Below are positions 13,740 through 23,612 of a stretch of 64,000 nucleotides of DNA, piece by piece. Made by a program: the position numbers and the translations under genes. The notes under the pieces were generated by a model that was given only the letters and a program-made list of their open reading frames with translations, was not told the origin of the DNA and ran no database searches. Source of the DNA: Clostridia bacterium (GTDB lineage Bacteria > Bacillota > Clostridia > Christensenellales > Aristaeellaceae); the NCBI GenBank assembly GCA_017509255.1, contig JAFWQA010000008.1:1-64000 (forward strand). The letters are read 5' to 3'. The first letter of the stretch is position 1. Each line of letters opens with the position of its first letter.

Positions 13740-14813
13740 TTATTCCACCAGCCGCAGCGCCGGCACCGCATTGAGATCCAGTCCGGCCGTTTCCCCGTTC
13801 ATCAGCCGGTAATACGCCGCGCTGCCGATCATCGCCCCGTTATCCGTGCACAGATCCAGCCGCGGCATGTACAGCGGCACGTCCAGCTTTTCACATACTG
13901 CGGTCATCTGCCTGCGCAGCTCCCGGTTCGCGCTGACGCCGCCGGCCATCGCCATGGCCGGCCTTTCTCCGTTTTCCTTCCGGTTCCGGAGAAGCTGTTC
14001 CGCCTTTTCCGTCAGCTGGCTGCAGACCGCTTCCCGGAAGCTGGCTGCCAGATCCGCTTTGCGCAGCGTCTCACCACGCTGCTCCATCCCGTGCACCGCA
14101 TTGAGAAACGCTGTTTTGACCCCGCTGAAGGAATAATCATACAAGCCTTCGACCCTGGGCTTCGGCAGAACCAGATAATGAGGATCCCCCTCTTCCGCCA
14201 GCGCGTCGATCCGCGGACCCCCGGGATAAGGAAGCCCCAGGACCCGCGCCGCCTTGTCAAAGGCTTCGCCGGCGGCATCGTCCACCGTCTGGCCCAGCAG
14301 GCGGTAAACACCGTAATCCCGGACCTCCACCAGATGGCTGTGGCCCCCGCTGACCACAAGGCACAGGAACGGCGGCTTCAGCTCCGGGTGGGTCAGAAAA
14401 TTGGCGCTGACATGTCCTTCGATATGATTCACCGCCACCAGGGGCTTCCCCGCGGCATAGGCAAGGCCCTTCATACAGTTGACGCCGGTCAGCAGCGCGC
14501 CCACAAGCCCCGGCCCGTAAGTCACTGCCAGCGCGTCCGTTTCCTGCAGGGTCATTCCCGCAGCCTTCAGGGCTTCATCCACCACGCGGTCGCACGCTTC
14601 CATATGCGCCCGGCTCGCGATCTCCGGTACTACACCGCCGTACAGCTCATGCAGATCGATCTGGCTGAAAACAACATTGGACAGAATATTCCTTCCATCC
14701 TCGATCACGGCTGCCGCGGTTTCGTCACAGCTCGTTTCCAGAGACAGGATCCGTACATGTTCCTTTTTTTTCAGCGCCTCCGCCTGAAGCGCCGAGGCTT
14801 CCGAATATCTCAT
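13740..14813 (-). CDS. tsaD: tRNA N6-adenosine threonylcarbamoyltransferase TsaD
   Basis: TsaD (357 aa) transfers the threonylcarbamoyl group onto A37 of ANN-decoding tRNAs, working with TsaB and TsaE. The family start [11 protein letters not shown] is at about residues 22-32, the metal-binding NHIEGH motif is present, and VSGGHSHL and [12 protein letters not shown] are conserved. The start at 14813 gives an ATGA overlap with the upstream DUF1461 gene and an AAAGGA site; it leaves a 20-residue N-terminal extension relative to many homologues. tsaB and tsaE are not in the window. Confidence 0.95.
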   Translation of the reverse strand: MRYSEASALQAEALKKKEHVRILSLETSCDETAAAVIEDGRNILSNVVFSQIDLHELYGGVVPEIASRAHMEACDRVVDEALKAAGMTLQETDALAVTYGPGLVGALLTGVNCMKGLAYAAGKPLVAVNHIEGHVSANFLTHPELKPPFLCLVVSGGHSHLVEVRDYGVYRLLGQTVDDAAGEAFDKAARVLGLPYPGGPRIDALAEEGDPHYLVLPKPRVEGLYDYSFSGVKTAFLNAVHGMEQRGETLRKADLAASFREAVCSQLTEKAEQLLRNRKENGERPAMAMAGGVSANRELRRQMTAVCEKLDVPLYMPRLDLCTDNGAMIGSAAYYRLMNGETAGLDLNAVPALRLVE

Positions 14814-15514
14814 TTCTTTTTTCCTTTCAGCGCCTCTGCCGCGATATAAAGCAGCAGGACCCACACGGCAGCGGCTATGCCGCCCCGGATGCCCATGCGC
14901 ACAAAAAGCTGCTCCGGCATCAGCCGGATCAGCAGATCCGTCCGCGGATTCAGCAGCCACAGATCGTTGCGGAATGCCACTCTGTGAAAGGTGACAAACA
15001 GACCGTCAAAATCCGCGCAAGCCCACACCGCCAGCGCCAGAACCACTCCGGCCGTCACCCGGATGCTTCGCAGCGCCCCCGCGGAAAAGGCTTTCCTGCC
15101 GGCGTCGCCTTCCTTCCGGAAAACGGCCGCTTCCCGGGCAAGCAGGCCCACGGCCAGAACAAGGCTGATCCCGCACAGAAGCCGGTCCAGCCGGATCAGT
15201 CCGCGGCAGTCCGCCATATGCTCCGCCTCGTAATCATGAAAAGCGGAAACCGTCTCCCCGCCGTTTCCGGCCAGTTCCATCTGAAAGCGCTCCGTTCTGT
15301 CCGTCAGATAGCCGGTGATTAGCGCGGCTGCCGCCGCGTATTCCGTCTCGGGCAGCCCCGTTTTCTCCGGCGGGGCAAAGCGCCTCAGGCCGTCCTCCAT
15401 GCCGCTTCCGTCCCCGGCCAAACACAGGATGATGCCTGTCACGCCGAACACGATGAGCGCAAGGACCGCAGCGCCCCCTCTCAGGGCGCTGCGGCGAAGC
15501 ATGCTCTTATTCAT
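14810..15514 (-). CDS. DUF1461 (TIGR01906) integral membrane protein
   Basis: The 234-aa protein has an N-terminal membrane helix, an extracytoplasmic segment of about 100 residues, and three more helices. The family signature is clear: FHRVAFRNDLWLLNP followed by TDLLIRLMPEQLF. Function of this family is not known. Translation can start at ATG 15514 (overlapping the prfB stop as TGATG) or at GTG 15517; I chose the ATG. It is embedded in an informational operon between prfB and tsaD. Confidence 0.85.
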   Translation of the reverse strand: MNKSMLRRSALRGGAAVLALIVFGVTGIILCLAGDGSGMEDGLRRFAPPEKTGLPETEYAAAAALITGYLTDRTERFQMELAGNGGETVSAFHDYEAEHMADCRGLIRLDRLLCGISLVLAVGLLAREAAVFRKEGDAGRKAFSAGALRSIRVTAGVVLALAVWACADFDGLFVTFHRVAFRNDLWLLNPRTDLLIRLMPEQLFVRMGIRGGIAAAVWVLLLYIAAEALKGKKK

Positions 15515-16614
15515 CACTGCATCTTCAGGTAAGCCGTCACAAAGCCTTCCAGATTGCCGTCCATCACGTCGTCAATGTTCCCGCTTTCATAATTGGTACG
15601 GTGATCCTTGACCATCGTATACGGCTGGAAAACATAGCTGCGGATCTGGCTGCCCCATTCGATCTTTTTCATCTCACCCTTGATATCCGCCATCTGCTGC
15701 TCCTTTTCGCGTTCCTTGAGCTCCAGCAGCTTGGCCTTCAGCATTTTCAGACAGGTGGCGCGGTTCTGCACCTGGTCCCGCTCCGTCTGGCAGGCGACAA
15801 CGATGCCCGTGGGATAATGGGTCATCCGGACGGCGGAGGACGTCTTGTTAACGTTCTGTCCGCCCGCCCCGCTGGAATGATAGGTGTCCACCCGGACATC
15901 CTTCATGTCGATCTCGATCTCGGCGTTGTCGTCCTCCAGCATGGGAGCCACGTCCAGCGACGAAAAGCTGGTATGCCTCCGCGCGTTGGAATCGAAGGGG
16001 CTGATGCGCACCAGCCTGTGCACGCCCTTCTCTCCGCGCAGATATCCGTAGGCATGATCCCCGCTGACCTCGAAGGTCACGCTCTTGATGCCGGCCTCGT
16101 CTCCGTCCAGCAGATCCAGCAGCTTGACCTCAAAGCCCATCTTCTCACAATAGCGCGTATACATCCTGTACAGCATCTGCGTCCAGTCCTGCGCTTCCGT
16201 TCCGCCGGCCCCGGCATGCAGGGAGAGTACGGCGTCGTTGTCGTCATAGTCGCCGCGCATCAGCGTTTCCAGTTCCAGCGCGTCCGCCTTTTCCTTCAGG
16301 CTTTTCAGCTCCTCGCCGACCTCTGTCACCATGTCCTCATCGTTTTCTTCCTTCGCGAGCTCCATCATGGTTTCGATGTCGTCCGCTGAGGAAAGCAGGG
16401 AGTGATAGTGCTCCAGCTTGTTTTTCAGGTGGCCCAGCTTCTGGTTGACGTGCGTGCTGTGCTCCGTATCGTTCCAGAATTCCGGCTGGTTCATTTCCTC
16501 GGTCAGCTCATCGATCTGCTCCTGCATATGGTCCACATGCAGGGCATCTCCCGCCGCCAGAATGCTTTTTTTGATCGCGGCAATGTCCTGGGCATACTGC
16601 TCCAGTTCGATCAT
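15514..16614 (-). CDS. prfB: Peptide chain release factor 2
   Basis: RF2 (366 aa) terminates translation at UGA and UAA. The codon-recognition tripeptide SPF is at residues 205-207 and the catalytic GGQ at 251-253. The coding sequence is uninterrupted from the ATG at 16614, preceded by a GAGGGGG site. Most bacterial prfB genes need a +1 frameshift at an in-frame UGA around codon 26 for autoregulation; here the corresponding segment (residues 22-30) reads straight through. It follows secA by 98 nt. Confidence 0.97.
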   Translation of the reverse strand: MIELEQYAQDIAAIKKSILAAGDALHVDHMQEQIDELTEEMNQPEFWNDTEHSTHVNQKLGHLKNKLEHYHSLLSSADDIETMMELAKEENDEDMVTEVGEELKSLKEKADALELETLMRGDYDDNDAVLSLHAGAGGTEAQDWTQMLYRMYTRYCEKMGFEVKLLDLLDGDEAGIKSVTFEVSGDHAYGYLRGEKGVHRLVRISPFDSNARRHTSFSSLDVAPMLEDDNAEIEIDMKDVRVDTYHSSGAGGQNVNKTSSAVRMTHYPTGIVVACQTERDQVQNRATCLKMLKAKLLELKEREKEQQMADIKGEMKKIEWGSQIRSYVFQPYTMVKDHRTNYESGNIDDVMDGNLEGFVTAYLKMQ

Positions 16615-16712
16615 GTTGATTTCCCCCTCTTTCTCGGAAAGTCGTTTCAGTTCATCCGGTCGGAAATGTCAACACTCCGTTACAAAAATCCTCCGCAGTA
16701 AAACATACTCCC

Positions 16713-19418
16713 TCACTCCGCGCCGCCATCGGCCCTGCCGTGGCAGTTTTTGTATTTCTTTCCGCTTCCGCAGGGACACGGATCGTTCCGGCCCACCTTC
16801 TGGGACGGCTTGACGCGGCGCGGCTGCTGCGGCGCGTCGCCGGCCAGGCGTGCCTGTGTCGGTTTCGCGACCTGTACGCGCTCGGGCGTCGCCTGCACCT
16901 TCAGCTGATAGACGCGGCGCACCGTATCCTCCCGGATCAGGTGATTCAGTTCCTCAAACATGTGTCCGGCTTCGATCTGGTATTCCGTTACCGGATTCTT
17001 GCCGCTGTATGCCCGGAATCCGATGCCGTCTCTCAGCTGATCCATGGCGTCGATATGATCCATCCAGCGGATATCCACGCTGCGCAGGAGCATCACCCGT
17101 TCCACCTCGCGCATATCCACCTGAAGCTCCGCCATCTGCTTTTCCCGTTCCTCATAGAAGACGCGGGCATCCTTCTTCAGCGCTTCAATAAAGCCGTCCC
17201 GGTTTTCCGCCTCAGCCATGGGCCGAAGCTCCTCCAGCTTCCCGTGATGAACGCACAGGTTTTCCAGATAATTGGCCGCCTGCTGCCATTCCCACTCTCC
17301 GGCGTCCTCACCGTTCATCCACCTGCCGGCCGCAAAGTCGATCACGTGGTCCGCCATGCGCAGGATGCTGTCCCGGACGTTCTCGCCCATCAGCACCCGG
17401 CGGCGCTGCCCGTAGATCACCTCACGCTGGCGGTTCATGACGTTGTCATATTCCAGAACGTGCTTGCGGGTCTCGAAGTTGCGTCCCTCGATCCGCTTCT
17501 GCGCGCTTTCGATCTGCTTGGTCAGCAATCCGGCAGTCAGCGGCTCGTCATCCTTCAGGCCCAGACGGTCCACCATGGTGCCGATCCGTTCCGAGCCGAA
17601 CAGGCGCATCAGATCGTCCTCAAGAGAGATAAAGAACTGTGTGGAGCCGGGATCTCCCTGCCGGGCGGCACGCCCGCGCAGCTGATTGTCGATCCGGCGG
17701 CTCTCATGCCTTTCCGTGCCGATAATGTGCAGCCCGCCGACCTTCAGCACGCGCTCGCGCTCCCTGTCCGTTTCCTGTTTGAACTGCCGGTACAGATCAT
17801 TGTAGCGGGCGCGCGCGTCCAGCACCTCCTGCGGCACGTCCTCATTGTGGCCGGTAGCCGCCTCGATGATCTCCTCATCCACGCCCTCCTGCCGCATGGC
17901 TTTCCGGGCCAGATATTCGGGATTGCCGCCCAGCAGGATATCCGTTCCGCGCCCGGCCATGTTCGTAGCGATGGTCACAGCTCCGTAGCGGCCGGCCTGC
18001 GCGACGATCTCCGCCTCCCGCGCATGGTTTTTGGCATTCAGCACCTCATGCTCGATGCCCCTGCGGCGCAGCATGTCGCTCAGCATTTCGCTGACTTCCA
18101 CGCTGATCGTGCCGACCAGCAGCGGCTGCCCGGTGGCGTGATGCTCTTCAATGGACGCCACGACCGCGTTGAACTTGGCGTTTTTGTTTTTGTACACCAC
18201 GTCCTGCAGATCTTTACGGATATTCGTTTTGTTGGTCGGGATCTCCACCACGTCCAGCGCGTAGATCCCCTGGAATTCCTCTTCCTCTGTCTTTGCCGTA
18301 CCGGTCATGCCGGACAGCTTTTTATACATGCGGAAATAGTTCTGGAAGGTAATGGTCGCCAGCGTTTTGCTTTCCCGCTGGACCTTGACGTGCTCCTTGG
18401 CTTCGATCGCCTGATGCAGGCCTTCCGAATACCGGCGGCCGATCATCAGCCGGCCGGTGAATTCATCCACGATGATGACCTGATTGTCCTTGACCACGTA
18501 GTCCACGTCGCGCTTCATCAGCGTATTGGCCCGCAGCGCGCAGGAAACATGATGGTTCAGCTCGCTGTTTTCCGGATCGTTCAGGTTGTCGATCCCGAAG
18601 GCTGTTTCCACCTTGCGGGCGCCCTCGTCCGTCAGGGTCACGGCCTTTTTCTTTTCCTCCACCTCGTAATGGATCTCCGGCTTCATTGTGCGGACGACCG
18701 CATCCACCTTGTCGTAGAGCTCCGTGCTCTTTTCTCCCTGGCCGGAGATGATCAGCGGCGTACGCGCCTCATCGATCAGGATGGAGTCCACCTCATCCAC
18801 GATGGCAAAAGCATGTCCCCGCTGCACCAGGTTGCTCTGCCGGTTGACCATGTTGTCACGCAGATAGTCAAAGCCCAGCTCGTTGTTCGTTCCGTAGGTA
18901 ATGTCACAGGCATATGCCGCGCGGCGGTCCTCGCTCTCCATATCGTGGACGATCAGCCCCACGCTCAGCCCCAGGAAGCGATGGACCTTGCCCATCCATT
19001 CACTGTCACGGCGCGCCAGGTAATCGTTCACCGTCACGATGTGCACGCCCTCGCCTCTCAGCGCGTTCAGGTACGCCGGCATAGTAGCAACCAGCGTCTT
19101 GCCTTCACCGGTCTTCATCTCGGCGATCCGGCCCTGATGCAGCACGATTCCGCCTTCCACCTGGACCCGGTACGGCCGCATGCCGATCACCCGGTCCGCC
19201 GCTTCCCGTACCGCCGCAAAGGCTTCCGGCAGGATATCGTCTTCCGTTTCACCTTTCGCCAGGCGGTCGCGGAATTCATCCGTCTTCGCCCGGAGCTGTG
19301 CGTCTGTCAGTCCGCGGTACTCCTCTTCGAGCGCCATCACCGCGTCCGTGGGCTTCTGCAGTTTTTTCAGCTGGGTATCGTTTCCGTTCCCAAGCATTTT
19401 TTTCAGAAAATCAAGCAT
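16713..19418 (-). CDS. secA: Preprotein translocase ATPase SecA
   Basis: SecA (901 aa) drives post-translational export through SecYEG. Walker A MKTGEGKT lies near residue 101, the DEAD-type box [13 protein letters not shown] and the second nucleotide-binding segment NMAGRGTDI are intact. The C-terminal zinc motif [17 protein letters not shown] is present, as needed for lipid/SecB contact. An AAGGAGAAAC site precedes the ATG. First gene of a five-gene operon, divergent from the Na/Pi cotransporter. Confidence 0.98.
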   Translation of the reverse strand: MLDFLKKMLGNGNDTQLKKLQKPTDAVMALEEEYRGLTDAQLRAKTDEFRDRLAKGETEDDILPEAFAAVREAADRVIGMRPYRVQVEGGIVLHQGRIAEMKTGEGKTLVATMPAYLNALRGEGVHIVTVNDYLARRDSEWMGKVHRFLGLSVGLIVHDMESEDRRAAYACDITYGTNNELGFDYLRDNMVNRQSNLVQRGHAFAIVDEVDSILIDEARTPLIISGQGEKSTELYDKVDAVVRTMKPEIHYEVEEKKKAVTLTDEGARKVETAFGIDNLNDPENSELNHHVSCALRANTLMKRDVDYVVKDNQVIIVDEFTGRLMIGRRYSEGLHQAIEAKEHVKVQRESKTLATITFQNYFRMYKKLSGMTGTAKTEEEEFQGIYALDVVEIPTNKTNIRKDLQDVVYKNKNAKFNAVVASIEEHHATGQPLLVGTISVEVSEMLSDMLRRRGIEHEVLNAKNHAREAEIVAQAGRYGAVTIATNMAGRGTDILLGGNPEYLARKAMRQEGVDEEIIEAATGHNEDVPQEVLDARARYNDLYRQFKQETDRERERVLKVGGLHIIGTERHESRRIDNQLRGRAARQGDPGSTQFFISLEDDLMRLFGSERIGTMVDRLGLKDDEPLTAGLLTKQIESAQKRIEGRNFETRKHVLEYDNVMNRQREVIYGQRRRVLMGENVRDSILRMADHVIDFAAGRWMNGEDAGEWEWQQAANYLENLCVHHGKLEELRPMAEAENRDGFIEALKKDARVFYEEREKQMAELQVDMREVERVMLLRSVDIRWMDHIDAMDQLRDGIGFRAYSGKNPVTEYQIEAGHMFEELNHLIREDTVRRVYQLKVQATPERVQVAKPTQARLAGDAPQQPRRVKPSQKVGRNDPCPCGSGKKYKNCHGRADGGAE

Positions 19419-19478
19419 CTGTTTCTCCTTGCCTTCCCGATCGATTCCGTCATTAAGATGCGTATACCGGGACAGTTT

Positions 19479-19507
19479 AGTATATCACTTTGTCTTCCCT
19501 GCCGCAA
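19479..19507 (-). promoter_or_regulatory. Promoter of the secA operon
   Basis: Minus strand -35 TTGCGG (19502-19507), 17-bp spacer, -10 TATACT (19479-19484), about 60 nt upstream of the secA start. Confidence 0.6.
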
Positions 19508-19560
19508 CGGATCATTTCAAGGCGCTTCCCGGCTGCTCCTTTTCCCGTTTCCGGGAGCGG

Positions 19561-19589
19561 TTGTCCTTCCGGCTGAAACATGTTATGAT
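19561..19589 (+). promoter_or_regulatory. Promoter of the Na/Pi cotransporter
   Basis: Plus strand -35 TTGTCC (19561-19566), 17-bp spacer, -10 TATGAT (19584-19589), about 40 nt before the start codon. No Pho box was recognised. Confidence 0.55.
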
Positions 19590-19634
19590 AGAATTGTTGA
19601 AATATGGGTATTGTTCCGAGGGAGGTTCCTCTTT

Positions 19635-21311
19635 ATGACCTTGGGTAGTGTCATTCTGATGCTGATTTATCTTCTGGGCGCGCTCGGGATCTTCATGTTC
19701 GGTATGAAGGTGCTGGGTGAAGGCCTTGAAAAAACAGCAGGCAACAAGCTGAAGATCCTTCTTCAGGCCATGACCCGCAACCGCTTCCTGTCCATGCTGT
19801 GCGGTGTCCTGATCACCGTGCTGGTCCAGTCCTCCACCGCTACCACCGTCATGGTCGTCGGCTTTGTCAACGCGGATATGCTCAGCCTGATCCAGGCCAT
19901 AGGCGTTATCATGGGCGCCAACATCGGCACCACCGTGACCCCGCTGCTGCTTTCCCTGGAGGGGGTCAACTTCGGCATGCTGTTTGCCTTTCTCGGGCTT
20001 GTCCTGTCCAGCTTCCCGAAAAAAAAGAAGCAGTTCCGCATCGTCCGTGAATTCGGGCCGATCGTCATGGGCATCGGTCTCCTGTTCATCGGCATGAAGG
20101 GCATGAGTGACGCCATGGTCCCCATGCGTGAATGGGAAGGCTTCAAAACCGCGATCCAGAGCATTTCCAATCCGATCCTCGGCGTATTGATCGGCGCCGT
20201 CATCTGCATTGTGCTGAATTCCTCCGCCGCGAGCGTCGGTCTCCTGCAGGCTCTGGCCGGGCAGGGCCTGATCCCTCTTTCCACAGCCATATACATCCTG
20301 TTCGGCCAGAACATCGGGACCTGCCTGACTTCCCTGATCGCCGGCAGCGGCACAAGCACCGCGGCGCGCAGGACCTCCATCGTTCACCTGCTGTTCAACA
20401 CGATCGGCACGGTCCTGTTCGTAACAGCCGCGAGCCTTGTTCCCTTTGCGGACTGGATCCGCATGGCCATTCCGGGGGACGATCCCGGTACGCTGAAGCT
20501 GCAGATCGCGCTGGTCCACATCGTCTTCAATATCGTGACCACCCTGGTCCTTTTCCCCGCGGCGCGCCTGCTGGAAAAACTGGCCTGCTTCCTGCGGCCC
20601 GAAAAAGCGACAGAGAACAGCGAAATGCGGCTGCGTTACTTTGACAGGCGCCTGCTGAACACGCCGCCCATCGCCGTGGCGCAGATCAAGCGCGAAGTAG
20701 AGCGCATGGGCGATATGGCGCTGAAAAACTATAACGCCGCTTTTTCCTGCTTTGAAAGCTGGGACGATATCACCGCCGATGAGGTCAACGCCACCGAAGA
20801 CGTTCTGGACTATCTGAACCGGGAAATCGCCGACAAGCTGTCGGATATCAACGGCCTGGACCTCTCGGATGAAGACTCCCATCTGGTCGGCAGGCTTTTC
20901 CATGTGATCAATGACATGGAGCGCGTCGGCGATCATGCCGAAAACATTCTGGATGCGGCCCGTCTCAAGCAGGACGGTGACGTCAAATTCACCCCGAAGG
21001 TTCTCGGAGAACTCCAGGATATGTACGGCAAAGTCAACTCACAGCTGGAAAAGGCGCTGGACCTCTTCCACGATCAGAAAGCCGATCCGGAGATCCTTTC
21101 CGACGTGGAGGAAGCGGAGGCGGAGATCGACACGCTCACGGAGACGCTCCGGAACCATCACGTGGACCGCCTGAAAAACAAGAAATGCTCTGCCCGCAAC
21201 GGGATGATCTATCTGGACATGCTGACCAATCTGGAAAGGATCGGCGACCACGCCGAAAATATCGCGACCGCTTTCAGCCGCACCTCCGATCAGGCCGTCC
21301 TTCCCGCCTGA
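19635..21311 (+). CDS. Na/Pi cotransporter family protein with C-terminal PhoU domain
   Basis: The 558-aa protein has about eight to ten membrane helices in residues 1-325, including the two QSS-centred repeats of NptA/PNaS proteins (VQSSTATTVM and the inverted counterpart LNSSAASVGL). The region after about residue 340 is a cytoplasmic helical PhoU-like domain with two ERxGDHAENI metal-binding motifs. It likely imports phosphate with Na+. The start at 19635 is fixed by GGAGG at 19621-19625 and by the conserved LYLLGALGIFMFGMKVL-like N-terminus; upstream codons in the same frame are antisense to secA. Confidence 0.92.
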   Translation: MTLGSVILMLIYLLGALGIFMFGMKVLGEGLEKTAGNKLKILLQAMTRNRFLSMLCGVLITVLVQSSTATTVMVVGFVNADMLSLIQAIGVIMGANIGTTVTPLLLSLEGVNFGMLFAFLGLVLSSFPKKKKQFRIVREFGPIVMGIGLLFIGMKGMSDAMVPMREWEGFKTAIQSISNPILGVLIGAVICIVLNSSAASVGLLQALAGQGLIPLSTAIYILFGQNIGTCLTSLIAGSGTSTAARRTSIVHLLFNTIGTVLFVTAASLVPFADWIRMAIPGDDPGTLKLQIALVHIVFNIVTTLVLFPAARLLEKLACFLRPEKATENSEMRLRYFDRRLLNTPPIAVAQIKREVERMGDMALKNYNAAFSCFESWDDITADEVNATEDVLDYLNREIADKLSDINGLDLSDEDSHLVGRLFHVINDMERVGDHAENILDAARLKQDGDVKFTPKVLGELQDMYGKVNSQLEKALDLFHDQKADPEILSDVEEAEAEIDTLTETLRNHHVDRLKNKKCSARNGMIYLDMLTNLERIGDHAENIATAFSRTSDQAVLPA

Positions 21312-21335
21312 GCCGGGATCAGGACGCAGATACGG

Positions 21336-21372
21336 CAGCGCCCCGTCCATCAGGACGGGGCGCTGTTATTTG
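21336..21372 (+). terminator. Terminator of the Na/Pi cotransporter gene
   Basis: Perfect 13-bp arms (CAGCGCCCCGTCC at 21336-21348, complement at 21353-21365) with a 4-nt loop, followed by TTATTTG. The stem could also act on the convergent gene. Confidence 0.82.
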
Positions 21373-21388
21373 ATCGGTTTGTTTGTCT

Positions 21389-23305
21389 TCAGGATTTCAG
21401 CCTGCGGCGGTGAACAGCCTCACTGACGCTCTGCGCCGTTTCCGCTGCGGCTTCCGCTGTTTCCGCCGCGCTTTCAGCGGCTTTGCCCGCGGCTTCGGCC
21501 GCTTCTTCCGCCGGAGCCTCTTCCGCAAGCTTGCCCGAATCCTTTTCCTTGTACAGGCGCCGGAGTGTTTCCGCCATCAATTCACTGTCCTGCGCGGTGT
21601 TTTCCGGTTCCTCTTCGGGCTCGGCTTCTTTCTTTTCACTGACGCTGTTGTCCGTGATCTCGCTGCGCTTCTTTCCCTTCGGCGCGCTGCTGTAATCGCG
21701 GTAGTTCGCTCCGTCCAGATGATCCATCGCCTTGTTGGACTGGCTCTTCTTCACGCCGCGGCGGATAAAGCCGATCAGGAGCAGGACGAACAGCAGCCCG
21801 GCAATGCCGGCAAGGATCCATTTGGCCTGATTGGCGATCGGCTCCGCCTGATCCAGCCACTGCGGGATCTTGTTTTCCTCAGGCAGATCCTCATAGGACT
21901 GCGGGACTTTCGCGTATTTGGGTGCCTTCGGGGTCGCGATCGGGACCTCTGTCGGTACAGCGGTCGGCTTTGAAACGGAGATCGGGAGCGTATTGCTGTT
22001 GAAGGATACCGTCTGTCCCAGCTCGTCCCTGCAGGACGCGGTGAACTGATAGGTCCCGGCCATGCTGACGGCCATCTCCCGGGTGAAGCTGACGCTTCCG
22101 CCCGCAGGGATGCTTTCGATCGTATTGATCGCCGTATCCACAGCCTTGACCGTAATGTTCTTGACTTCCACCGCGCTGTTATTGTTGACCTGGATGGTAA
22201 AGCGCACAGTTCCGAGTTCCTTGTAGACCGTGTCTCTGTCTGCTGCGGCTTCCACGCTCAGCATAACCTGCTTCTTCGGGTCCGTGGCGATAATGCTGAC
22301 CCTTCCCGTCGCTGTTTCCACCGTGTTGCCGGCAGCGTCCTCACCCGTCACGGACAGCTGGATATCCTGTGTTTCCTTGACGATAATCTCCTTTGTATCG
22401 GTCCAGGTCTCTCCCGCTTTGACCGTCACGCCTTCAAACAGCGTTCCGAGCTTGGCGTCCTCCAGCTTCACATTGATGAAATCCACATTGCCGGAATTCT
22501 TCAGCTTGGCGGTCAGCTTGACGGGATCGCCGGGCGCCCCGCCCTTCTTGTCGGCTGTCAGCGTCGCGCTCAGCTTGACGTCCTTATATTTGATCGTCTC
22601 GGCTTCCGTTTTCTGGGTATAGGTTTTGCCGGATGCCTTATAGCTGATCGTGGCATTGCTGGTCAGGTCCTTGGTGCCCATCTTCGCCGTGAAGACGTAC
22701 TGCGCCTTGCCTTCCGCGGGAATGCTGTCGATGGTGCCGGATTTATTGGAAATGGAACTGTTTTCCTTGATGGTCACGTTGGAGACGTCCACAGGCCCCA
22801 CGTTCTCGATCACATAGACAACGCTGACTTCCTGATCCTTCTGGGCGGTCGGCGGGGTGATCGTGCGGGTCACGGAGAGCTTCGGATCCCCGCCGGTATA
22901 CACGATCCGGACGGAGAAGGTCTTGCTCTTCGCCTTCAGTTCTCCGTTTTCATCATAGAAGGGATACCTGATTTTGAAGGAAACCTTTCCGACGTCCAGC
23001 TCGTTCTGCGTCACTGTCCAGCTGCCGGTCCAGTTCTTGTCGCTTCCTACCGTCAGGGTCGGAGCGCCGAACTCCTCTACCTGTTTCCCGCTCGGATAAT
23101 ACAGCGTCACGGGACCGGGCATATCTCCTTCGCCTACGTTCATCACCGTGATGGAAACATTGATGGTCGTCGGCGCGGAAAACTTCTTTGAGCTCAGCTC
23201 CATGGAGACCTTGAGCGGATCGTCCGCCGCCAGAGCCGCTGTGGCGCAGAGCAGTACGATAGCCAGTGCAAGCACCAGCGCTGAAATCAGATACTTTCTG
23301 TTCAT
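21389..23305 (-). CDS. Secreted multi-domain CARDB/Ig-like protein with C-terminal membrane anchor
   Basis: This 638-aa protein has a signal peptide (residues 1-27, cleavage after ALA), then about 430 residues of tandem beta-rich modules of roughly 100 aa each. Phrases such as VTVMNVGEG, VIENVGPV, LKNSGNVDF and VNNNSAVEV recur at module starts, typical of CARDB/DUF11-like adhesion domains. A proline-rich linker leads to a single membrane helix at about 495-515 and a charged Ala/Glu-rich cytoplasmic tail of about 120 residues. The start at 23305 matches the signal peptide, though no strong ribosome binding site is seen. Specific function unknown; no partner gene is adjacent. Confidence 0.75.
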   Translation of the reverse strand: MNRKYLISALVLALAIVLLCATAALAADDPLKVSMELSSKKFSAPTTINVSITVMNVGEGDMPGPVTLYYPSGKQVEEFGAPTLTVGSDKNWTGSWTVTQNELDVGKVSFKIRYPFYDENGELKAKSKTFSVRIVYTGGDPKLSVTRTITPPTAQKDQEVSVVYVIENVGPVDVSNVTIKENSSISNKSGTIDSIPAEGKAQYVFTAKMGTKDLTSNATISYKASGKTYTQKTEAETIKYKDVKLSATLTADKKGGAPGDPVKLTAKLKNSGNVDFINVKLEDAKLGTLFEGVTVKAGETWTDTKEIIVKETQDIQLSVTGEDAAGNTVETATGRVSIIATDPKKQVMLSVEAAADRDTVYKELGTVRFTIQVNNNSAVEVKNITVKAVDTAINTIESIPAGGSVSFTREMAVSMAGTYQFTASCRDELGQTVSFNSNTLPISVSKPTAVPTEVPIATPKAPKYAKVPQSYEDLPEENKIPQWLDQAEPIANQAKWILAGIAGLLFVLLLIGFIRRGVKKSQSNKAMDHLDGANYRDYSSAPKGKKRSEITDNSVSEKKEAEPEEEPENTAQDSELMAETLRRLYKEKDSGKLAEEAPAEEAAEAAGKAAESAAETAEAAAETAQSVSEAVHRRRLKS

Positions 23306-23369
23306 GTCGCATCGGGATCCTGTCAGATCCCTTCCCCCTTCCTTGAATGCAGGAGATCGACTCCAGTTC

Positions 23370-23387
23370 CGTATATGCAAATATACG
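23370..23387. promoter_or_regulatory. 18-bp dyad near the CARDB-gene transcription start
   Basis: Perfect 7-bp arms CGTATAT/ATATACG around GCAA, just downstream of the -10 of the promoter at 23399-23427. The position suits a repressor operator; the regulator is unknown. Confidence 0.5.
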
Positions 23388-23398
23388 ACATCGATAGT

Positions 23399-23427
23399 AT
23401 TGTATAAGGAAAGCATTCTCATGTCAA
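23399..23427 (-). promoter_or_regulatory. Promoter of the CARDB-like protein gene
   Basis: Minus strand consensus -35 TTGACA (23422-23427), 17-bp spacer, -10 TACAAT (23399-23404). The leader to the start codon is about 87 nt. Confidence 0.8.
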
Positions 23428-23524
23428 GCAATTTCGCGCTTTCCGGGGCCGGAGCAACCCGTTTTCCCCTGTTTTCAGGGCATTTGTCCCTGCCACAAAA
23501 TACAAGAAAGGAACACGCTTCGCC

Positions 23525-23553
23525 TTTACGCAGGCTGTACGCGCGTGTATAAT
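23525..23553 (+). promoter_or_regulatory. Promoter of the liv operon
   Basis: Plus strand -35 TTTACG (23525-23530), 17-bp spacer, consensus -10 TATAAT (23548-23553). About 53 nt of leader precede the first start codon, which has an AAGGAGG site. The rest of the divergent 23306-23612 region holds only the two promoters and the dyad. Confidence 0.7.
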
Positions 23554-23612
23554 AGGCCCCGCGGAGCATTTCTGCCCCGGCAACCTTAATATTGTAAGGA
23601 GGATATGCATTT

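Noticed and set aside
16740-19634. Very long open frame on the plus strand opposite secA
   Set aside because: It is the antisense shadow of a GC-rich gene; composition is rich in His, Arg and Leu without any recognisable motif, and the true Na/Pi gene starts at 19635 with its own ribosome binding site.
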